DNA of 64,000 nucleotides from Tolypothrix sp. FACHB-123 (GTDB taxonomy: Bacteria > Cyanobacteriota > Cyanobacteriia > Cyanobacteriales > Nostocaceae), in NCBI RefSeq assembly GCF_014697075.1, contig NZ_JACJRE010000037.1:1-64000 (forward strand), read 5' to 3'. Below the pieces are notes generated by a model. The model was given only the letters and a program-made list of their open reading frames with translations, searched no databases and was not told the origin of the DNA. Below, piece by piece: positions 56,427 to 64,000 of this stretch. The position numbers and the translations under genes were made by a program. Numbering within the stretch: the first letter of the stretch is position 1; each line of letters starts with the position of its first letter.

Positions 56427-57734
56427 TCAAATATTTTGCTCTTTGTAAATATTTTTACCCCGATGTTTAGTTTTAATCCAACGCGATCGCTGTTTTTGCA
56501 CGCACATTCTTAAAGTAACTACCATCATCATCGGCACCCAATGCACCATGTAGAGGGAACCTTGAATAGTTGCCCACAGCAAAGACAGTCCGCGTAAATT
56601 TTGATATTGGTAAAGTCCGACTATAAAAGCTGATGTTAAAATAATACCCAGTATTGTTTGCAGCGGCCAGAGAACGGAGCGATCGCTATAAAATAGCGTC
56701 CACAGTAAATCTGGGATTAAGGCAATTGGTAAGAGAAATTGTAAAAGGAAAAATAATAATAAGTCGATTTCTTTTTTCCAGCCCAGAGTTAAGATTTGGG
56801 GAAAATAATCTAAGAAACGCTGATAGCCACCTTCCGCCCAACGACAATGTTGATGCCAAAGTTGTTTCCAGGTTGTGACTCCTTCTTCTTGAATAGCTAA
56901 AGAAGTCACAAACTCAATTTCACTATTTACCAAATAAAGTTTAAAGCAAAAATCTAAATCATCGGTAACAGTGTCTTCATTCCAACCCTGACACTTTTCT
57001 ATTAATTCTCGCCGTAATAACATACCATTTCCCCGCAACTCAGACATTCCGCCGACAGCAATGCGATGGGTTTGCAGGAAACTATCACAAATCATTTCCA
57101 TTTGTTGGCAGCGAGTTAAAAAATTAGTGTGTACGTTAAATATTGATTTTCTCACTTGTACAGCACCAATACCTTTGTTTTGGAATAAAGGTACTGTTTG
57201 CCGGAGAATATTTATAGGTAATTGTGCATCAGCATCGCAAATTAACAGCATCTCGCCTTTAGTACCGGGAAAAACTGCATTCAGCGCCGCTGATTTCCCA
57301 TTAGTTGATTGGCGGCTATAAACTTGTAAATCGGGAAATTTAGTTTGTAAATTACTTAAAATATCTGGCGTGTCATCGGTACTACCGTCATCAACGATCC
57401 AAATATCTAGGCGATCGCGAGGATAGTCTACATCAAATAAACTGTGAACTAAATCGGATAAGACTGCACTTTCGTTTTTAGCAGGAACTACAATTGAGAC
57501 TAGCGGTACATAAGTATCATCTTCAATTACTAAATTGGCTGGTTTTGCCAACAGCATTCGGAACATTTGCACAGCCAGCACAACCGTTAATCCCACAATA
57601 AGCCACTGCAATTCTGGTACTAAATGCAACAAACTTACACAAATCCAGGTTAGTATAACTACTAAGCTAGCCTGGAGACGGCGATCGCGATGAACGCTGA
57701 GATCCTTACCGGACTGATAGGTAGTTTTTGCCAA
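56427..57734 (-). CDS. Family 2 glycosyltransferase, membrane-bound
   Basis: It has two N-terminal transmembrane segments (~21-58), a cytosolic GT-A domain and about four C-terminal segments. The motifs of processive GT2 enzymes are present: VPAKNESAVL, IVDDGSTDDTPD, LICDADAQLP, the VTDDLDFCFKLY acceptor motif and the Q/R-W motif as HCRWAEGGYQRFLDYF. It resembles cellulose/hyaluronan-synthase-like enzymes or the PgaC type. The polymer is unknown. No partner genes are adjacent; it lies 204 bp behind the nifVZT group. Confidence 0.9.
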   Translation of the reverse strand: MAKTTYQSGKDLSVHRDRRLQASLVVILTWICVSLLHLVPELQWLIVGLTVVLAVQMFRMLLAKPANLVIEDDTYVPLVSIVVPAKNESAVLSDLVHSLFDVDYPRDRLDIWIVDDGSTDDTPDILSNLQTKFPDLQVYSRQSTNGKSAALNAVFPGTKGEMLLICDADAQLPINILRQTVPLFQNKGIGAVQVRKSIFNVHTNFLTRCQQMEMICDSFLQTHRIAVGGMSELRGNGMLLRRELIEKCQGWNEDTVTDDLDFCFKLYLVNSEIEFVTSLAIQEEGVTTWKQLWHQHCRWAEGGYQRFLDYFPQILTLGWKKEIDLLLFFLLQFLLPIALIPDLLWTLFYSDRSVLWPLQTILGIILTSAFIVGLYQYQNLRGLSLLWATIQGSLYMVHWVPMMMVVTLRMCVQKQRSRWIKTKHRGKNIYKEQNI

Positions 57735-57804
57735 TTTACACCAATTCTCCCAATTAATGCCCAGATCCAGTTTAAGAAATATGACATATTCTTAAAATAC
57801 ACGA

Positions 57805-57832
57805 GTAGGGGTGCAAAGCTTTGCACCCCTAC
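57805..57832. repeat. 28-bp perfect palindrome
   Basis: GTAGGGGTGCAAAG is followed directly by its inverse CTTTGCACCCCTAC. It lies between nifT and the GT2 gene, so it may terminate the nifVZT transcript on the minus strand, though a long T-run is absent. It resembles other GTAGGGG palindromes in the window. Confidence 0.7.
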
Positions 57833-57844
57833 AGATGATTTTTT

Positions 57845-57935
57845 ATTGGGTATTGGGTATTGGGTATGGGGCATTGGGCATTGATAGTTACTTATTTCTA
57901 GCCCCTAGCCCCTAACCCCTAGCCCCTAGTCCCTA
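57845..57935. repeat. Two adjacent STRR arrays behind nifT
   Basis: GGGTATT/GGGCATT heptamers fill 57845-57883, and AGCCCCT/AACCCCT/AGTCCCT heptamers fill 57898-57935. Both end just before the nifT stop. Confidence 0.85.
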
Positions 57936-57938
57936 TTT

Positions 57939-58142
57939 TTAAGCCAATCTTTTAGCCTCGATAGTCTGAGGTAAGCGTAAGGGTTCGGCTAAATCTGGAA
58001 TTGCTAATTCCCAACCGTTTGCTAAGGTGAAAATCTTCCCTTCCGCTGCTATTGTTTGACTGACTACTTCTTCTTCTAAATCTTTTTTGGCAACATAAAC
58101 TACTAACTGTCCAGCAGCATTTTGACGCAGCATTACTTTCAT
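57939..58142 (-). CDS. nifT: NifT/FixU nitrogen fixation protein
   Basis: The 67-residue protein matches NifT: MKVMLRQNAAGQLVVYVAKK at the start, DLEEEVVS, and LANGWELAIPDL in the C-terminal half. NifT is an accessory nif protein of unclear function. Its start overlaps the nifZ stop by 4 bp (ATGA), so the two are translationally coupled. It is the last gene of the nifV-nifZ-nifT series. Confidence 0.92.
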   Translation of the reverse strand: MKVMLRQNAAGQLVVYVAKKDLEEEVVSQTIAAEGKIFTLANGWELAIPDLAEPLRLPQTIEAKRLA

Positions 58143-58405
58143 TTAATTTCCTCTACAGCTTCTAATTCTTTTTTGCGACAACCAACAATCAAACCTTTTT
58201 CAATAAAATGCACTGCATAGATATAGGAGTTTTGCAAAAATGTGCCAATACTAATGATGTAGCCAATATCTCCTTTTTTTGCTAGCGTTGCCCCAATTTC
58301 TTGCCCTGGGTATGTGCCATCATTACGGATTAGTTTACGAGTTCTAACTTTGGTACCAATTTCAAACGCTGGTGGTAAATCTAGTTCTAATTCATCTAAT
58401 TGCAT
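58139..58405 (-). CDS. nifZ: NifZ nitrogen fixation protein
   Basis: The 88-residue protein has the NifZ core: an FEIGTKVRTRKLIRNDGTYPG block (cut) at ~15-34, KKGDIGYIISIGTFLQ at ~44-59 and YAVHFIEKGLIVGCRKKEL near the end. NifZ assists maturation of the P-cluster of the MoFe protein in other diazotrophs. It overlaps nifT and lies 189 bp behind nifV. Confidence 0.93.
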   Translation of the reverse strand: MQLDELELDLPPAFEIGTKVRTRKLIRNDGTYPGQEIGATLAKKGDIGYIISIGTFLQNSYIYAVHFIEKGLIVGCRKKELEAVEEIK

Positions 58406-58594
58406 ATCAAGCTAGCTTATTTAGGTTGAACATTTAAGTATTTCTTCAGCAAACAAAGAATCGAAAATAATTAGGATCAGGAAATCAAATTCGCCTCTAA
58501 AAAACAAGGGGTTTCAAATTAGCCATCATCAATTGTTTACACCAGAACAAATTAAACACTTTCTTCCCAGTCAACAGTCAACCGTCAACTGTTA

Positions 58595-59710
58595 TCACTT
58601 TTGAGATGAAACTAAACTCAAAAGTTCTTCCATATTGAGGCTGCGTTTGTTTTCTACTGAATGTTGTCGTACTGCATCTAAGACAGATTGGGTTTCCTCC
58701 GGATTTAAATCAATACCTTGTTGCTGTAGTAGATTTTTTACTAAATGTCTACCTGAATGTTTACCCACAACCAAGCGCCTTTCCCAGCCAACTTCTTCCG
58801 GTGCAAAGGGTTCGTAAGTGACGGGGTTTTGCAACACACCATGAGCATGTATTCCCGATTCATGGGCGAAGGTATTTTCACCAACAATCGCTTTCCAAGG
58901 CGGTACGTGACAACCGGATGCTGTTGCTACCATGCGAGATAGTTCTAACAAGCGGGTTGTATCAATCCCTAAATCAATTCCTTGGATGCGTTTGAGCACC
59001 ATAACAACTTCTTCTAAAGCGGCGTTACCGGCTCTTTCCCCTAAGCCATTCACGGTTGTATTTACCGATAAAGCTCCCGCTTGCACCCCAGCTAAGGCGT
59101 TGGCTGTGGCTAATCCAAAGTCGTTGTGGGTGTGCATTTCTAGGGGAATCGATAAATATGTCACTAATTGCTTAACTTTGGTATAGGTAGTAAAGGGATC
59201 GAGAATGCCAATAGTGTCGCAAAAGCGAAATCTAGAAGCACCCCATTCTTGAGCATTCAAAGCTACTTCTAAGAGAAAACTGTCATTAGCTCTTGAAGAA
59301 TCTTCACCGCCTACTGCTACCCAAAGACCGCGATCGCGTGCAAAGCTAATAGCATCTTTGAGTTTATCTAACATACAGCGCCACTGTCCGTGAAACTTCG
59401 CAGCAATTTGAATTTCCGAGACAGGTACAGATATATGCACACGCTGTAAACCACAGTTGATAGAAGCCTGAATATCGCCAATGTTTGCCCGATTCCAGCC
59501 TAAAAGTTGCGCTTTTAAACCTAAGTTAGCAATTGTGGCGATCGCTTTTGTTTCTATTTCTCCCATTGCAGGGATACCAACTTCTAATTCAGTAATACCA
59601 ATAGCATCTAATAATTGCGCGATCGCAACTTTTTCTTGAATATTAAAAGCAACACCCGCAGCTTGTTCGCCATCCCGTAGTGTAGTGTCATTGATCACGA
59701 TCGCATTCAT
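58595..59710 (-). CDS. nifV: Homocitrate synthase NifV
   Basis: The enzyme condenses acetyl-CoA and 2-oxoglutarate to homocitrate, the organic ligand of FeMo-cofactor. Family motifs are [16 protein letters not shown] at the start, [30 protein letters not shown] (metal-binding His-x-His) and [20 protein letters not shown] precedes the start; I use the ATG at 59710, but a GTG two codons earlier (59716) is possible. The length of about 371 residues is normal. It heads nifVZT. Confidence 0.95.
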   Translation of the reverse strand: MNAIVINDTTLRDGEQAAGVAFNIQEKVAIAQLLDAIGITELEVGIPAMGEIETKAIATIANLGLKAQLLGWNRANIGDIQASINCGLQRVHISVPVSEIQIAAKFHGQWRCMLDKLKDAISFARDRGLWVAVGGEDSSRANDSFLLEVALNAQEWGASRFRFCDTIGILDPFTTYTKVKQLVTYLSIPLEMHTHNDFGLATANALAGVQAGALSVNTTVNGLGERAGNAALEEVVMVLKRIQGIDLGIDTTRLLELSRMVATASGCHVPPWKAIVGENTFAHESGIHAHGVLQNPVTYEPFAPEEVGWERRLVVGKHSGRHLVKNLLQQQGIDLNPEETQSVLDAVRQHSVENKRSLNMEELLSLVSSQK

Positions 59711-59808
59711 ATACACAACGCCTCTTGTCGCAATTTAGATTTTCGCTGAGTTCCTGAGTTTAATCATAGGTGTGTTGCTGGGTATTGGTATAGTGAATTA
59801 ATCACAAT

Positions 59809-59904
59809 TTACTTTTTGGCTTTTACCAACAAATAGCCAAAATAAGTATTTACCATTGCAGGAATAACTATCAAACTTATACCTGCCATTAATATTGTTA
59901 GCAT
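59809..59904 (-). CDS. 31-aa single-pass membrane microprotein
   Basis: The frame encodes MLTILMAGISLIVIPAMVNT followed by YFGYLLVKAKK. One hydrophobic segment spans residues 2-27 and is capped by a basic KAKK tail, typical of small photosynthetic or respiratory complex subunits. GAGG lies 8 bases before the ATG, an excellent ribosome-binding site. It is transcribed in the nifV direction, 98 bp upstream of it. I cannot assign it to a known Psa, Psb or Pet subunit. Confidence 0.6.
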   Translation of the reverse strand: MLTILMAGISLIVIPAMVNTYFGYLLVKAKK

Positions 59905-61435
59905 GGTGAATTCCTCAAGAGCAATAGGTAATCAAACAGTCTACGTACGTACAAATTCAAATCGTTAAATTGAACCTTTCATTAGTTATTAACTATCAAT
60001 TTATACAACAAATGCTAAATGAACAATTATGAATTACCATTGCATCTTTGCAATGGTAGTTAGAGTCTTTCGATACTGATATAGTTTTGGGTTAAAGGCT
60101 GCTTGTAAAGGCAACAAAGACAAGGGAAGGTGGGCAAAGGAGAAGAGAGGACAAGCTAAGCTAACTATTGATTATTGACAACTGACAACTGACAACTGAC
60201 AACTAACAAATTCCCAATGCCCATATTACTTATATCAGTTGGTTCTAGCTACACCAGTGTCTGTATTAGCTTGTACTCAATTGCGATCAATTCCGATAGC
60301 ATCAGAATTTACAAGCTGAAAAAAATTTTTTTCACCTGAGGGTACTAGTATTTCACAATTAGGGGTACTGGTATTTATTAGATTAAAAATTAAGTAGTTG
60401 TTAACTCCAGAAAAAGCTTTACACCAAGCGGGATTTACAGATATTCCTGACATGAGTTTTCGGCTATTTTTATATGTACTCATCTGTAGTCATCTGTACT
60501 CATTTGTAATTGCAGAGATTATTTATGGAAAAATTTTTGTCTGTATATCCAGCTACAATCTCATATTTTTGGGCTAAGTTTTGGTAAAAAAATCGCCTGT
60601 TCTGTCCTGAGATCAAACGTCAATGCTTGTATATCAAGTTGTATCAAGTATTCAAGGGTCAAACCCATCATTTAGGCGAGCTAGCTCGTCTGTATATGGA
60701 AACACAATTTTCGATGAAGTTATTTTAAGGATAGTTTTTTCTGGGAAAAAGTGTTATTTTAGATACGGAATTGAATTTCGCTTAGCCACTGGGGTAGTGT
60801 TTGCTTACTGCTCCAGTTATTTCTCTAAAAAGAACCTAAGTAAGTAGCGGTCACAAGAGCGATCGCAGACAATCTGAGTACAGATTGAACAACAGCAAAA
60901 AACAACTAAAATTACGCTCAAACTCAAGCTAGTATTGAGTCACAGGTGAGTACAAAAATACTTGAACCCCTTCGCTATAAATACTCGTACCCCAGGGAAT
61001 AAATACTAGTACCTATACCTAAAAAGTTTTTTGAAAATCTATGTAAACCTTGCTAATTCTGCATTGCAGCTTTTGAGTACAAGTGTAATAAATTTAATAA
61101 ATTATAAAAAACACCAGCAATTTCCTCCTTCCAAGTGACTGGTATAAATAAAACATGTATCGCTCAACACTTAAGGCACTAACACAAATGTATTGCTAAA
61201 AACTCAACAGCGATCGCTATCCAAGTTTGTAGCAATCATCTCTATGAATCAAAGTCGCCGCTTTAAACCCCAATTTACCCCAGTCCCCCAAGCGGACAAA
61301 CTAGCCGAAAGTCTAAGTTTATCTAACTAGAGTAGGTAATTCTCAGAGTACAACGCGACTTTAATTTCTGACTGAGAGCGAACAAAAGCATCTTGTATAA
61401 CGCCAGTCCCTTATTCCCAAGGCAAGCGAAATTCA
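59905..61435. other. Long non-coding region before nifB with short repeats
   Basis: This 1.5-kb stretch has no supported gene of ordinary size. It contains a perfect 10-bp hairpin TACCATTGCA-TCTT-TGCAATGGTA (60035-60058), an ACAACTG STRR array (60174-60208), and related GGTACTAGTATT-type motifs at 60341-60381 and, inverted, at 60972-61013. TGTACTCATCTG motifs recur near 60473-60510, and a HIP1 site lies near 61210. A 74-codon frame at 60623 is not convincing. The nifB promoter must lie in its right part; I could not place it. Confidence 0.5.
61244..61330 (+). CDS. Possible 28-aa leader peptide upstream of nifB
   Basis: A short frame reads MNQSRRFKPQFTPVPQADKL followed by AESLSLSN and stop. 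It ends 105 bp before nifB on the same strand. Composition is soluble and charged. No ribosome-binding site is visible, so it may be chance. Confidence 0.3.
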   Translation: MNQSRRFKPQFTPVPQADKLAESLSLSN

Positions 61436-62899
61436 ATGACACCCCCACCACCTACAGGACTCCTAACATCAGCTCCCACGGAAACTAAAGCTAAATCTAG
61501 TAGTTGTGGTTGCAGTAGCAAAACTGATACCACAACTAGCTTAGATGAAAAAATGAAGGCGCGGATTGAGAAACATCCTTGCTATAGCGAAGAAGCACAC
61601 CACCACTATGCAAGGATGCACGTTGCAGTTGCACCCGCTTGCAACATTCAATGTAACTATTGCAACCGCAAATATGATTGTGCTAACGAAAGCCGTCCTG
61701 GTGTAGTTAGCGAATTGCTCACACCAGAAGAAGCAGCGCACAAAGTTTTAGTGATTGCTGGGAAAATTCCCCAAATGACAGTTTTGGGAATTGCAGGCCC
61801 CGGAGATCCCCTAGCGAACCCAGAAAAGACTTTCCGCACCTTCGAGTTAATTGCCGAGAAAGCACCAGATATCAAACTTTGCCTATCAACCAACGGATTG
61901 ATGCTTCCCGATTATGTGGATCGGATTAAACAACTGAATATCGATCATGTCACCATAACTATTAATATGGTAGACCCAGAAATCGGCGCGAAAATTTATC
62001 CTTGGGTTCACTACAACCGCAAACGCTACAGAGGTATTGAAGGTGTCCGCATTCTGCATGAAAAGCAGATGGAAGGATTGCAAGCTCTCCAAGAAGCAGA
62101 TATCCTGTGCAAAGTTAACTCGGTGATGATTCCCGGAGTTAACGATGAACACTTGGTAGAAGTCAACGAAGTCATTCGTTCCAAGGGTGCGTTTCTGCAT
62201 AATATTATGCCCTTGATTTCTGCCCCAGAACACGGTACTCACTTTGGTTTAACTGGTCAACGCGGCCCCAATCCTAAAGAATTGAAAACAGTACAAGATA
62301 AATGTTCTGGTAATATGAAAATGATGCGCCATTGTCGTCAATGTCGCGCCGATGCGGTAGGATTATTGGGTGAAGACCGCAGTCAAGAATTTACCAAAGA
62401 TAAATTTATGGAAATGGCTCCAGAATATAATTTGGAGCAACGCCAAGAAGTCCATGCACAGATAGAGAAATCTCAACAAGAAATCAAAGCTACCAAAGAA
62501 AAAGCTGTAGAGACGTTGCAAACAACAACTCTCAAGAACAGACCCAAAATTTTAGTTGCAGTCGCTACCAAAGGCGGCGGTTTAGTTAACCAGCACTTCG
62601 GTCACGCGAAAGAGTTTATGGTTTACGAAGTGGATGGTAGCAGCGCTAAATTTGTCGGTCATCGCAAAATTGATCACTATTGCCAAAGTGGATATGGTGA
62701 GGAAGCGACTTTAGACAACATTATTAAGGCTATCTCTGATTGTAAAGCAGTTCTGGTTTCTAAAATTGGTCATTGTCCTCAGGAAGAATTGCAGAAAGCT
62801 GGTTTACAGACAGTTGAAGCTTACGACGTAATCGAAAAAGTGGCTTTGGAATTTTACGACCAGTATATCAAGGGGTTAGAGAAAACTGTTGACTGTTGA
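61436..62899 (+). CDS. nifB: FeMo-cofactor biosynthesis protein NifB
   Basis: It is a radical-SAM enzyme that builds NifB-co, the iron-sulfur-carbide core of nitrogenase cofactors. The radical-SAM cluster cysteines are Cys69, Cys73 and Cys76 (ACNIQCNYC). Further conserved parts are [29 protein letters not shown] and the [15 protein letters not shown] motif. The C-terminal ~115 residues are a NifX/NafY-like domain ([19 protein letters not shown]). Length is normal at 487. It opens the nifB-fdxN-nifS operon; an STRR array separates it from fdxN. Confidence 0.97.
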   Translation: MTPPPPTGLLTSAPTETKAKSSSCGCSSKTDTTTSLDEKMKARIEKHPCYSEEAHHHYARMHVAVAPACNIQCNYCNRKYDCANESRPGVVSELLTPEEAAHKVLVIAGKIPQMTVLGIAGPGDPLANPEKTFRTFELIAEKAPDIKLCLSTNGLMLPDYVDRIKQLNIDHVTITINMVDPEIGAKIYPWVHYNRKRYRGIEGVRILHEKQMEGLQALQEADILCKVNSVMIPGVNDEHLVEVNEVIRSKGAFLHNIMPLISAPEHGTHFGLTGQRGPNPKELKTVQDKCSGNMKMMRHCRQCRADAVGLLGEDRSQEFTKDKFMEMAPEYNLEQRQEVHAQIEKSQQEIKATKEKAVETLQTTTLKNRPKILVAVATKGGGLVNQHFGHAKEFMVYEVDGSSAKFVGHRKIDHYCQSGYGEEATLDNIIKAISDCKAVLVSKIGHCPQEELQKAGLQTVEAYDVIEKVALEFYDQYIKGLEKTVDC

Positions 62900-62923
62900 C
62901 CGTTGACCGTTGACTGTTGACCG
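62888..62923. repeat. STRR array between nifB and fdxN
   Basis: Five copies of the heptamer GTTGACT/GTTGACC begin at the end of nifB and fill the spacer. The array is part of the nif operon transcript if the genes are co-transcribed. Confidence 0.85.
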
Positions 62924-62941
62924 CTTAAATAGAGAATCATC

Positions 62942-63301
62942 ATGGTTTACAAGATTACTCGCCAATGTATTTCCTGTGGTCGCTGTGAATCTTCATGTCC
63001 CACTGGTGCTATTAAAATTATCGCAGGCGATCGCTACTTGATTGACTCTAGCCTTTGTACAAGCTGTGTTGGTGCCTATGGTGTAGCCCAATGTGCCGCC
63101 GAATGTCCGATACAAGATGGTTGCGTAAAAGCACTGACTGATTACTGGGAATCCTGGTTTGCTACTCACGACCGTTTAGTGGCGAAGTTAAAAGGAACTT
63201 ACCAAGCAGATTACTGGGAACGCTGGTTTAATCTGTATTCCGCCAAAATTTCTGAGCAATTTTCTAAGCGTAAACAAGATGTGGTGAGTCTAGAAGTATG
63301 A
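62942..63301 (+). CDS. fdxN: Ferredoxin-like protein FdxN, 2[4Fe-4S]
   Basis: Two cysteine clusters are visible: Cys9, 12, 15, 19 (CISCGRCESSCP) and Cys39, 42, 51, 55 (CTSCVGAYGVAQCAAECP), giving two [4Fe-4S] centres. The C-terminal ~55 residues are helical. In Anabaena PCC 7120 this gene is interrupted in vegetative cells by the excisable fdxN element; here it is uninterrupted. The stop overlaps the nifS start (ATGA). Confidence 0.95.
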   Translation: MVYKITRQCISCGRCESSCPTGAIKIIAGDRYLIDSSLCTSCVGAYGVAQCAAECPIQDGCVKALTDYWESWFATHDRLVAKLKGTYQADYWERWFNLYSAKISEQFSKRKQDVVSLEV

Positions 63302-64000
63302 ATGTAATATATTTAGATAATAATGCCACAACCAAGGTAGATGAACAAGTTATACAGGCAATGCTGCCCTACCTCACCGAGTTTTACGGTAATCCTTCTT
63401 CGATGCACAGCTTTGGCGGACAAGTAGGAAAAGCAGTTAGAGAAGCGAGAGCGCAAGTTGCAGCTTTGTTGGGTGCGGAAGATTCAGAAATTATCTTCAC
63501 CAGTTGCGGTACTGAAGGCAATAATGCAGCTATCAAAGCCGCTTTAGCCGCCCAACCTGATAAGCGCCACATTATTACCACTCAAGTAGAACATGCAGCT
63601 ATCCTCAATGTCTGCAAACAACTGGAAAAACAAGGTTATACAGTCACCTACCTCTCTGTAGACCGCAAGGGTCAAATTGACTTGATGGAACTAGAAGCTG
63701 CCTTAACTGGCAATACTGCTTTAGTTTCTACCATGTACGCCAACAATGAAACCGGTGTGGTGTTCCCAATTGAGCAGATAGGGTTGCGGGCAAAGGATGC
63801 AGGTGCTATATTCCATGTAGATGCAGTGCAAGCTGTAGGTAAAATTCCCCTCAACCTCAAGACCAGCAGCATTGATATGCTCACCCTCTCCGGTCACAAA
63901 CTCCATGCTCCCAAAGGTATGGGTGCGTTGTACGTCAGACGCGGTGTGAGGTTCCGTCCCCTGTTAATTGGCGGACATCAAGAAAGGGGACGCAGAGCAG
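63298..64000 (+). CDS. nifS: Cysteine desulfurase NifS, 3' end outside window
   Basis: The frame runs open to the window end for 234 codons and starts MNVIYLDNNATTKVDEQVIQ. It has the PLP-enzyme features QVEHAAILNVCKQL, STMYANNETGVVFPI, HVDAVQAVGKIPL and SGHKLHAPKG, with the PLP-binding lysine near residue 201. It releases sulfur from cysteine for nitrogenase cluster assembly. Its ATG overlaps the fdxN stop, so translation is coupled. The active-site Cys loop lies beyond the window. Confidence 0.96.
   Translation, partial: MNVIYLDNNATTKVDEQVIQAMLPYLTEFYGNPSSMHSFGGQVGKAVREARAQVAALLGAEDSEIIFTSCGTEGNNAAIKAALAAQPDKRHIITTQVEHAAILNVCKQLEKQGYTVTYLSVDRKGQIDLMELEAALTGNTALVSTMYANNETGVVFPIEQIGLRAKDAGAIFHVDAVQAVGKIPLNLKTSSIDMLTLSGHKLHAPKGMGALYVRRGVRFRPLLIGGHQERGRRA

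Noticed and set aside
60623-60847. 74-codon frame upstream of nifB
   Set aside because: Composition is not protein-like and it has no ribosome-binding site.

Overview
The window looks like a chromosomal segment of a filamentous, heterocyst-type nitrogen-fixing cyanobacterium (Nostocales; Nostoc/Calothrix/Tolypothrix-like). The evidence is: very frequent HIP1 octamers (GCGATCGC), many heptameric short tandem repeats (STRR) between genes, cyanobacteria-specific genes (Ycf66, the small RpoZ, DUF1517, DUF1818 and DUF3172 families), and a molybdenum-nitrogenase accessory cluster (nifV-nifZ-nifT on one strand, nifB-fdxN-nifS on the other). The genus cannot be fixed from the sequence alone.

Layout. 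0-5.3 kb: 3' end of a 5S rRNA gene with its terminator, ycf66, gnd, a fasciclin protein, rpoZ followed by two conserved cyanobacterial genes, and tRNA-Pro(GGG). 5.5-7.6 kb: a two-gene unit just 3' of the tRNA, pairing a ParA ATPase that carries an N-terminal PD-(D/E)XK/HsdR_N-like domain with a ParB-like protein ending in a SAP/Rho-N-like motif. 8-16 kb: a GH100 invertase, a possible 47-aa membrane protein, a secreted/outer-membrane gene pair, a methyltransferase and a beta-helix/SdrD-like surface protein. 16.7-19 kb: a DrrA/DrrB-type ABC exporter with its MarR regulator and a transporter relic. 19-28.6 kb: phosphoesterase, DUF3172, cytochrome b561-like, AMIN and CPA2 antiporter genes, a decayed antiporter copy, a GNAT gene and a lipoprotein gene. 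28.7-33.7 kb: sulfate importer sbpA-cysT-cysW, diverging from thiE-thiS. 33.7-37.1 kb: a GT4 glycosyltransferase and a DUF1517 protein.

37.3-46 kb is the most unusual part. Two near-identical ~330-bp composite repeats in inverted orientation bracket about 8 kb that holds an OvoA/EgtB-like sulfoxide synthase, EgtD, a small conserved gene, a 21-bp minisatellite and a 1273-aa NACHT-HEAT-CHAT protein whose HEAT units are almost identical at DNA level. The domain order of that protein is that of a STAND-type sensor with a CHAT protease effector, so a defence or regulated-cell-death role is plausible but unproven. Beyond it lie an alpha-helical repeat protein, an exported LTD-nuclease-RTX protein, ppk1, a clean 137-bp MITE-like insertion, a CorA-type transporter and a GT2 glycosyltransferase.

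57.9-64 kb: nifVZT, a previously uncalled 31-aa membrane microprotein with a good ribosome-binding site, a 1.5-kb non-coding stretch with short repeats, then nifB, an uninterrupted fdxN and the first 234 codons of nifS. NifB makes the FeMo-cofactor core, NifS supplies sulfur, NifV makes homocitrate, and FdxN, NifZ and NifT are accessory factors.

No CRISPR array, transposase, integrase or complete insertion sequence was seen.
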